Shown here piece after piece: positions 1-5,749 of a stretch of DNA of 9,304 nucleotides; position 1 is the first letter of the stretch, and each line of letters opens with the position of its first letter. Location of the stretch: assembly GCA_029941645.1 (NCBI GenBank), contig JAPYSZ010000038.1, forward strand, positions 1-9,304. The letters are read 5' to 3'. A model generated the notes under the pieces. The model worked only from the letters and a program-made list of their open reading frames with translations. It had not been told where the DNA came from and made no database searches. The translations under genes and the position numbers were made by a program. Source of the DNA: Candidatus Poseidoniia archaeon (GTDB lineage Archaea; Thermoplasmatota; Poseidoniia; MGIII; CG-Epi1).

Positions 1-461
1 GCACCTCCAAGAAATCTCATTTTAATTTCAGAAGTATGGTTTCCTAATTCCATAGGAAAACCCGTTATGACTCCTGTATTAGGATCAATATCCACGCCTA
101 CATCTAAATCAGGATACATCGAATATCTTACATTTACTAATTCCATTGGTCTAATCAAACCTAACCAGATTAGCCATGGGTCAAGATATGGTTCCATTTT
201 GATTTGAGAATCATTCCGATCCTTAACAAAGAAAGCATATCTGGGCCAATAGTGAAGTGGATTGCGATATTTTTGAAGTGTTAACAATAACAAAAATATA
301 ACAACTGAAGATATTGCCAAATAATATACTTCATCTGAATCTCGGCCAAAGAAATCTTTGTAATCTATTGCAAGAACTATAACTGCTGTAACTACAAGAA
401 CTACAAAATTGGAACGTATTAGGACTAATAAGTGACGGAGGGGGTCTTCAATCTTCGTCAT
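1..461 (-). CDS. Membrane protein with putative Ig-like (He_PIG-type) motif, C-terminus cut by window edge
   Basis: Open frame of 153 complete codons with no stop, running off the left edge, so the C-terminus is missing. It starts at ATG 459-461, 14 bases inside the end of tatA, with a GAGG (468-471) six bases upstream, so translation is probably coupled to tatA. Two hydrophobic helices are visible at about residues 18-32 and 46-62. A Tyr/Trp/Lys/Arg-rich stretch follows (about 63-90), then a segment around residues 120-147 with DPNTGVITGFP, which closely resembles the core of putative Ig domains (He_PIG; typical form GL-x-DP-x-TG-x-I-x-G-x-P). That family is usually extracytoplasmic, yet the positive charges after helix 2 would place this part in the cytoplasm by the positive-inside rule, so topology is unresolved. 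I do not recognise the protein as a whole. Its place beside tatA suggests, but does not show, an envelope role. Confidence 0.75.
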   Translation of the reverse strand, partial: MTKIEDPLRHLLVLIRSNFVVLVVTAVIVLAIDYKDFFGRDSDEVYYLAISSVVIFLLLLTLQKYRNPLHYWPRYAFFVKDRNDSQIKMEPYLDPWLIWLGLIRPMELVNVRYSMYPDLDVGVDIDPNTGVITGFPMELGNHTSEIKMRFLGG

Positions 462-621
462 CCTTGTCCTCATCTTCTTCTGAGGACGGCCCTTCCTTCA
501 GACCCTCATTGAAGGCGGCTTTTGATTGACCCATGCTCTTAGCAAGCTCTGGTAGCTTTTTAGCCCCAAAAAGAAGAAGCACGACTCCTCCAATAATTAA
601 CGCTTCTGTGGTACCAATCAT
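448..621 (-). CDS. tatA: TatA/E-type subunit of the twin-arginine translocase
   Basis: A 57-aa protein, the usual size for a small archaeal TatA. It has a single N-terminal transmembrane helix (about residues 6-18) with a polar Glu at position 6, then the hallmark FG hinge (F18-G19). An amphipathic helix follows (KKLPELAKSMGQSKAAFNEG, residues 21-40), then a very acidic tail of Asp and Glu. TatA oligomerises in the cytoplasmic membrane and supports passage of folded proteins selected by TatC. The start is ATG 619-621; no good ribosome site precedes it, and a TATA-like element lies about 25 bases upstream, so the transcript may be leaderless. It is divergent from tatC, 72 bases away, and overlaps the downstream membrane-protein gene by 14 bases. 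TatA and TatB/E types cannot be separated with certainty here, but the short length favours TatA. Confidence 0.92.
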   Translation of the reverse strand: MIGTTEALIIGGVVLLLFGAKKLPELAKSMGQSKAAFNEGLKEGPSSEEDEDKDDED

Positions 622-640
622 ACTTTACTATCCATAGTGA

Positions 641-652
641 GGTAAATTAACC
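641..652 (-). promoter_or_regulatory. Putative archaeal TATA box for tatA
   Basis: Read on the minus strand this is GGTTAATTTACC, followed by TC. Its AT core is centred about 25 bases upstream of the tatA ATG, the distance expected between an archaeal TATA box and the start of a leaderless transcript. A similar element precedes the gene starting at 5688. The call rests on position and composition only; any regulator-binding role for tatC on the other strand is unknown. Confidence 0.35.
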
Positions 653-693
653 TTATGGGCGAAGAGCAAAAACCCCTCTCCGAATGAAGTCTT

Positions 694-1398
694 GTGTCAA
701 AAAAACCTGCATACGATGATATCGTTGACAATCTGAGAGGACGAATCTGGATTTATTTGGCATTAGCTGGAGCTACTTTTGCAATCGTTTTCAACTTTGC
801 ACCAGACCTTATTGATTGGATTAGTGACGCGCTTTTACCGGAAGGTGCTACACTAATTTATCTGTCTCCGGCAGAATATTTCATTCTAAAAATGAGAGTT
901 GCAGGATACGCAGCCATATCTTTAGTTTTTCTAATTGCTATAATCCAGATTTGGCATATTGTTAGAACCAGATCTCTACTTCCCAATATTGGAATTGGGA
1001 ACCTAATTGGAATACTAGTTATTTCTTTAGTTCTTTTTGGATTGGGCGTCACATACTCAATCAAACTTATGCTACCTCTTGTTCTAGATTATTTGCAAAA
1101 TGATGCAGCTAATGCAGGACTAGAAACGACATACAGCCTCAGTGCTTTCTATCACTTTATTTTTCTTCTAACTTTTTCATTAGGAATTACTTTCCAATTA
1201 CCGCTTATTATAACTCTAATGCTGAAATTGCAGTTAACTACTACTGAAAAATTGGCAGAATATCGTAGCTATCTGGTTATTGTATTCTTTGTTTTAGCTG
1301 CAATGATTACACCTCCAGACGTAATTTCTCAGTTTCTACTTGCAATCCCGCTCATGATTCTATACGAAATTTCAATACTCGTTGGTAAATTTACTTAA
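694..1398 (+). CDS. tatC: TatC, divergent twin-arginine translocase receptor subunit
   Basis: A 234-aa polytopic protein with six predicted helices (about 18-36, 70-90, 103-125, 150-178, 192-206, 212-229), matching TatC fold and size. The strongest family signature is at the C-terminus: EYRSYLV, then TPPD (206-209), SQFLLAIPLMILYE. TatC binds the twin-arginine signal peptide and recruits TatA. The N-terminal motif, normally like HLxELRxR, here reads DIVDNLRGR: the Arg (R15) is kept but the Glu is Asn (N13). The loop between helices 2 and 3 carries no Glu where E. coli has E103. The helix-4 position of E. coli E170 is Gln (Q168). Start: GTG at 694 is the only plausible start, because an in-frame TGA lies at 685-687. 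There is no clear ribosome site. It leads a tight run with the next two genes. Family call sure; substrate recognition may be altered. Confidence 0.93.
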   Translation: MSKKPAYDDIVDNLRGRIWIYLALAGATFAIVFNFAPDLIDWISDALLPEGATLIYLSPAEYFILKMRVAGYAAISLVFLIAIIQIWHIVRTRSLLPNIGIGNLIGILVISLVLFGLGVTYSIKLMLPLVLDYLQNDAANAGLETTYSLSAFYHFIFLLTFSLGITFQLPLIITLMLKLQLTTTEKLAEYRSYLVIVFFVLAAMITPPDVISQFLLAIPLMILYEISILVGKFT

Positions 1399-1401
1399 AC
1401 C

Positions 1402-2427
1402 ATGGAAATCGGAATACATACATTTGCATCCGCCAATTTTAAAGATAAAAACGGAAATCAAATTCCTAATGATCAAGCCATCAATGAATTAATTGATAGA
1501 ATTGTATTCGCCGATAAAGTTGGAATCGATGAAGTTGGTATCGGTGAACATCACAGAAAAGAATTTCTTGATTCGGCCGCGCACATTACTTTAGCTGCGG
1601 CTGCTGCAAGAACAAAAAATATCAGATTAGCAAGCTCTGTTACCGTACTAAGTGCAGCCGATCCAGTAAGAGTATTCCAAAATTTTGCCACGCTAGATTT
1701 AGTTTCGAATGGTAGAGCTGAAATTATAGCTGGCAGAGGGTCATTCACTGAAGCTTATCCTCTTTTTGGCCTCAATATGGAGGATTATAATGGTCTTTTT
1801 GCAGAAAAACTAGATTTATTGCTAAAAATTCGTGATAATGAAGTTGTTAACTGGTCAGGTAAATTTAGACCTGATTTAGTAGAACAAGCAATCTATCCTA
1901 GACCCATTCAAGATCCACTACCGATCTGGGTAGGTGTTGGTGGAACTCCTGAATCATTTGTCAGAGCTGGCGTACTTGGATTGCCGCTGATGGTTGCTAT
2001 AATTGGTGGAGAAACGCATCGTTTTGCACCTCTTGTAGAATTGTATAGAAATGCAGGTGAAAAAGCAGGCCATGCTCCTGAAAAATTAAAAGTCGGAGTT
2101 CACTCTTTAGGATATGTTGCCGAAACAAGGGAACAAGCCATCAAAGATTTCTTTCCAGGTTATGCTGAATCATTCACCAGAATTGGAAGAGAAAGAGGCT
2201 GGCCTCCTGTCACAATGTCTCACTTTGAATCACAGATTGGCCCTACTGGGGCGCTAGTCGTGGGTGATGTTGAGGAAGTAGCTGAAAAAGTCATACGACA
2301 TAGTGAGGCACTGGGTGGACTCTCAAGATTTAGTTTCCAATTAGATGTTGCTGGCCTGACTCACGAACAATTGATGAATGCTACTGAATTAATTGGGAAA
2401 AAAGTTTCACCATTAGTAAATAAATAG
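1402..2427 (+). CDS. LLM-class flavin-dependent oxidoreductase (luciferase-like monooxygenase family)
   Basis: A 341-aa bacterial-luciferase-like TIM-barrel protein. Supporting features are the N-terminal MEIGIHTF strand, the GIGEHH motif (residues 46-51) typical of the family, the segment LASSVTVLSAADPVRVFQNF for the next barrel strands, RAEIIAGRGSF, the PRPIQDPLPIWVG segment, and a late GDVEEVAEKVIRH helix, as in LLM enzymes. These enzymes use FMN or F420 to oxidise organic substrates; neither the cofactor nor the substrate can be read from the sequence. The pattern recalls the Atu2307/2I7G-like subfamily of probable oxidoreductases, which often begins MEIG; that subfamily call is from memory and tentative. 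The gene starts at ATG only 3 bases after the tatC stop with no ribosome site, so it is likely co-transcribed with tatC and mutS. No functional link to either neighbour is obvious. Confidence 0.88.
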   Translation: MEIGIHTFASANFKDKNGNQIPNDQAINELIDRIVFADKVGIDEVGIGEHHRKEFLDSAAHITLAAAAARTKNIRLASSVTVLSAADPVRVFQNFATLDLVSNGRAEIIAGRGSFTEAYPLFGLNMEDYNGLFAEKLDLLLKIRDNEVVNWSGKFRPDLVEQAIYPRPIQDPLPIWVGVGGTPESFVRAGVLGLPLMVAIIGGETHRFAPLVELYRNAGEKAGHAPEKLKVGVHSLGYVAETREQAIKDFFPGYAESFTRIGRERGWPPVTMSHFESQIGPTGALVVGDVEEVAEKVIRHSEALGGLSRFSFQLDVAGLTHEQLMNATELIGKKVSPLVNK

Positions 2428-2446
2428 GGCCGGTATTCCCTACTTC

Positions 2447-5008
2447 TTGTCTACTCCCATGATGCGTCAGTACCACGCCATAAAACGTGAGAATCCAGAT
2501 TCTCTTCTCTTATATCGTATGGGTGATTTCTATGAAACTTTTGGAGATGATGCTGTAATTGTTGCCAAAGATTTAGGTATTGCACTAACGGCAAGAGACA
2601 AGAATTCTGAGAACCCTATTCCGTTAGCAGGTGTTCCATATCATGCCTTAGATAATTATCTTAGTAAATTAATCAAGAAAGGGCATCGTGTTGCAATCTG
2701 TGAACAACTTGAAGATCCAAAGAGTGCCAAAGGACTTGTCAGAAGAGGTGTGACTCGAATCGTTAGCCAAGGTACGGTTGTCGAAGGATCAATGTTGAGT
2801 AATTCCAATAATTTTCTAGCTTCCGTAAATGAAACTGACGATGGATTAGGATTAGCGATAATGGACATCTCTACCGGTGAATTCTCAACCGCACAATTTA
2901 GGGATAGAGAATCGTTGGAATCTGAGATGGCTCGCTATTCTCCTGCTGAAGTCATAATCCCTGACGGAAATGAAAACATAGCAAACTGGATGATGGCGTT
3001 AGGCATGAACACTACGCCTCGAAAGGCCGAGTCATGGATGTATCCCGTATCTAAAAAAATCCTAGAAGAAAGATTTGGAAATGTAGAAGAATTGAAAACT
3101 TATCCGATGGCTATTACGGCTGCAGGAGCAATTCTATCTTATGCTACAGCCACGCAATTTAGTGAATTGCCTCACCTTAGACCGCCATCATTGATGGTGA
3201 AAGCCAAAACAATGACTTTGGATGCTGTCACATTAAGGAATCTAGAGATTGTACGTACTATTAGTGATTCGTCAAAAGATACTCTTTTCGCCATAATTAA
3301 TCGGACTTCGACCGCTGGCGGTTCAAGAAGATTGAAAGATTGGCTTCTTCGACCTTTGCATGACTTAAAACGAATAAATGAAAGACATGACGCAGTGCAG
3401 GAATTATTCGACAATACCTTGAGCCGAAGAGAAATACGCGATATATTGAAAGGTTTCCAGGACGTTGAAAGATTGCTCTCAAGACTTGGTCATGGATCCA
3501 TATCGCCTAGAGATCTAGATAGTCTACGTTCCAGTCTGAATACGGTCAAAGACCTCAAACAATTCTTGAGTGAAGAACCACTAAAATCTAAATTAATGAA
3601 GAAATTAGTAAAATCAATTGATACACATAAACAAGTAGCTAAGAAACTAGCTGAAGCTATTGTTGAGGATCCGCCCCTAATTCTAAGAGATGGTGGTATT
3701 TTCAAGAAAGGATATTCCAAAGAATTGGATGATTTAAGGTCAAGAGCTAGCAGTGGAAGAGAATGGGTAGCCTTATTGGAAGCTGAAGAAAAGAAGAAAA
3801 CGGGAATTCCAAAGCTGAAAATTGGATATAATCGTGTTTTCGGATATTACATTGAAATACCAAAAACATTTGCAAAGAAAGTGCCTGAAAGCTATCATCG
3901 AAAACAGACTGTAGCCGCTGGTGATCGATACATTACTCCTGAATTGAAAGAAAAAGAAACTTCCATTTTAAGAGCGGATGAAAGATCTCAAGCCCTTGAA
4001 ACTGAACTATTCAAGGAATTAAGAGAATGGATTTTAGAATTCTTAGGATCATTACAAGCAACTACTATGGCTGTATCAAGAATTGATGCAATTAGTTCGC
4101 TTGCTGAAGTTAGTCAAGCCAATAATTACGTTAGACCTGAAATGTCAGATGATGGCGCATTATCTATCTCAGATGGAAGGCATCCTGTTATCGAAGTCCT
4201 CAGAGAAGGGCAATACATTCCTAACAGTTTACAATTAGATAACAAACAGCGTCAATTGATGATTCTAACGGGACCAAACATGGGTGGTAAATCGACCTAT
4301 ATGCGACAAACTGCCCTAATTTGTGTAATGGCTCAGGCCGGTTGCTTCGTCCCTGCGTCTTCGGCAAGATTAGGAATGGTTGATCGTGTATTCACACGTG
4401 TAGGTGCGCATGATGACCTCGTACATGGACATTCCACTTTCATGGTTGAAATGCTAGAGTTAGCAAATATTTTGAGAAACGCAACGCCAAACAGCCTTGT
4501 ACTACTAGATGAAATCGGAAGAGGAACTTCCACATTTGATGGATTAGCACTAGCTTGGGCAGTTTCAGAAGAATTGCATGCTGGTAAAGGTGTCAAGACA
4601 CTCTTTGCTACCCATTATCATCAACTTACGGATGTTGCAAAAATATTGGATCGCTCTGTAAATTGCCATATGCAAGCCAAAGAAGATGGACATGAATTAA
4701 CATTACTTCATCGTGTTGCAGAAGGGCCAACAGACGCTTCATTTGGTATCCATGTAGCGAAGATGGCTGGTGTTCCTGAAGAAGTATTAGTTAGAGCAAG
4801 AAAAGTATTGAATAATTTAGAAGAAGGTTCTACGATTGAGGTTTCAAAAACGGGACCAGTTCAATCTGTTTTCAGTAATGACTTTGGGGCTAGAAGGGAA
4901 ACTAAAGAAAACCCGATTGTAGAGGAAATACGTAAAATGGATTTGATGAACCTAACGCCCCTACAAGCTCTAGAAAAATTACACGATATTCAACAACGAT
5001 TGCTTTAA
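2447..5008 (+). CDS. mutS: DNA mismatch repair protein MutS (bacterial-type MutS1)
   Basis: An 853-aa complete MutS1, the same length as the E. coli protein. MutS binds mismatches and small loops and signals repair through ATP. The mismatch-recognition motif is present as F28-Y29-E30 within GDFYETF. Connector, core/lever and clamp regions follow (about 111-562, with the clamp near 440-500). The ATPase has Walker A GPNMGGKST (609-617), the signature HSTFMVEM (S663-T664), Walker B LLDEIG (D688, E689) and the switch His in ATHYH (H723). The C-terminus MNLTPLQALEKL resembles the tetramerisation tail of bacterial MutS. The start is TTG 2447, aligning with the usual N-terminus; ATG 2459 (residue 5) would remove only four residues. 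No ribosome site is visible. It lies 19 bases after the LLM gene, and no mutL is present in the window. MutS1 is patchy in archaea, so ancient transfer from bacteria is the likely origin. Confidence 0.97.
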   Translation: MSTPMMRQYHAIKRENPDSLLLYRMGDFYETFGDDAVIVAKDLGIALTARDKNSENPIPLAGVPYHALDNYLSKLIKKGHRVAICEQLEDPKSAKGLVRRGVTRIVSQGTVVEGSMLSNSNNFLASVNETDDGLGLAIMDISTGEFSTAQFRDRESLESEMARYSPAEVIIPDGNENIANWMMALGMNTTPRKAESWMYPVSKKILEERFGNVEELKTYPMAITAAGAILSYATATQFSELPHLRPPSLMVKAKTMTLDAVTLRNLEIVRTISDSSKDTLFAIINRTSTAGGSRRLKDWLLRPLHDLKRINERHDAVQELFDNTLSRREIRDILKGFQDVERLLSRLGHGSISPRDLDSLRSSLNTVKDLKQFLSEEPLKSKLMKKLVKSIDTHKQVAKKLAEAIVEDPPLILRDGGIFKKGYSKELDDLRSRASSGREWVALLEAEEKKKTGIPKLKIGYNRVFGYYIEIPKTFAKKVPESYHRKQTVAAGDRYITPELKEKETSILRADERSQALETELFKELREWILEFLGSLQATTMAVSRIDAISSLAEVSQANNYVRPEMSDDGALSISDGRHPVIEVLREGQYIPNSLQLDNKQRQLMILTGPNMGGKSTYMRQTALICVMAQAGCFVPASSARLGMVDRVFTRVGAHDDLVHGHSTFMVEMLELANILRNATPNSLVLLDEIGRGTSTFDGLALAWAVSEELHAGKGVKTLFATHYHQLTDVAKILDRSVNCHMQAKEDGHELTLLHRVAEGPTDASFGIHVAKMAGVPEEVLVRARKVLNNLEEGSTIEVSKTGPVQSVFSNDFGARRETKENPIVEEIRKMDLMNLTPLQALEKLHDIQQRLL

Positions 5009-5688
5009 CCAATAGTCAAACTGATACTCTTTGAATTTGAATTACCTTCGGCATCTTCTGCATAGAATATGAAGGAATATGCGTCTGTATCAAGACCGTT
5101 CTCAAAAAAATAGTAATACAAACTATTGCCCTCTATATCGTATTCATTGTTTTCTTCAAGTTTGAGAAGTGGTTGAGAATTAAGTGCAGCTTTACCAGCT
5201 GAAACTTTGACCGAATCGACTTCCCAATTATCTTTTACTGAAATTACTAGAACAAAAGGAGTATTGGCATCTATCTGCAAAGTTTGATTCCAGTTTCCAT
5301 CAGACTCAATATATGTTTCTACTTGCTGAAATTTTGGCTTGGCGATATCATTGAAAGGCGGATTTGAAAGTAGAATCATGAATCCTAACCATGCCATGAA
5401 AGACATCATCATTGGGCCAAACCAATTCTTTCTCTCGAATTCACTAGTATCGAAGAAAATTGGAAGTATTTTGATAAGGCCAAAAGGAGAAGCAAAACCA
5501 ATCAGTGTAACCCAACCACCCATGTCTGCCACCATTACAAGCGAGTAACAAATTAGGGCGACAACTATGGCGTAAAAAACCGCAAAGACTGTGACTTTAG
5601 AATCTCTAACTTCCTTTGTACGATATTCTTCACTGTCAAATTTGGGAAACGTGAAGGCTTCTTCGCGTTTACCCTTTTTCTTGGCCAT
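5005..5688 (-). CDS. Three-helix membrane protein with beta-rich C-terminal domain, function unknown
   Basis: A 227-aa protein of no family I recognise. The first 32 residues are charged (MAKKKGKREE and later Lys/Arg/Glu). Three hydrophobic helices follow at about 33-55, 58-78 and 90-108, then a polar domain from about 112 to the end. That domain alternates hydrophobic and polar residues and ends YSFIFYAEDAEGNSNSKSISLTI, which looks like the last strands of an Ig-like or fibronectin-type sandwich (the DxxGN pattern is common there). A cytoplasmic N-terminus with three helices places the beta domain outside the cell. Its stop overlaps the mutS stop by 4 bases in convergent orientation. It is divergent from the M50 protease gene, 61 bases away, so the two may share control, but a functional link is only a guess. 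The ATG start fits a TATA-like element about 24 bases upstream. Confidence 0.85.
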   Translation of the reverse strand: MAKKKGKREEAFTFPKFDSEEYRTKEVRDSKVTVFAVFYAIVVALICYSLVMVADMGGWVTLIGFASPFGLIKILPIFFDTSEFERKNWFGPMMMSFMAWLGFMILLSNPPFNDIAKPKFQQVETYIESDGNWNQTLQIDANTPFVLVISVKDNWEVDSVKVSAGKAALNSQPLLKLEENNEYDIEGNSLYYYFFENGLDTDAYSFIFYAEDAEGNSNSKSISLTIG

Positions 5689-5703
5689 GTTTGCTCTATA
5701 ATG

Positions 5704-5716
5704 GAGGTTAAATAAA
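5704..5716. promoter_or_regulatory. AT-rich putative TATA element between divergent membrane-protein genes
   Basis: GAGGTTAAATAAA lies in the 61-base divergent gap. On the minus strand it reads TTTATTTAACCTC, with the AT core centred about 24 bases before the ATG at 5688, suited to leaderless transcription of that gene. On the plus strand the same AT core is about 38 bases before the ATG at 5750, compatible with a short leader of roughly 10 bases for the protease gene. It resembles the element upstream of tatA. Position-based inference only. Confidence 0.35.
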
Positions 5717-5749
5717 GCCCCATGTGGACTCCAATATAGTTAGGAAGCT

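Noticed and set aside
622..693. Possible small RNA or riboswitch in the divergent tatA-tatC gap
   Set aside because: Only 72 bases, with no extended pairing or known aptamer pattern. A promoter explanation is enough.
4333..4596. Minus-strand open frame of 87 codons inside mutS
   Set aside because: It lies opposite the conserved ATPase core, its translation is rich in Ser, Pro, Thr and Arg with no recognisable domain, and it has no promoter or ribosome site. It is a shadow of mutS.
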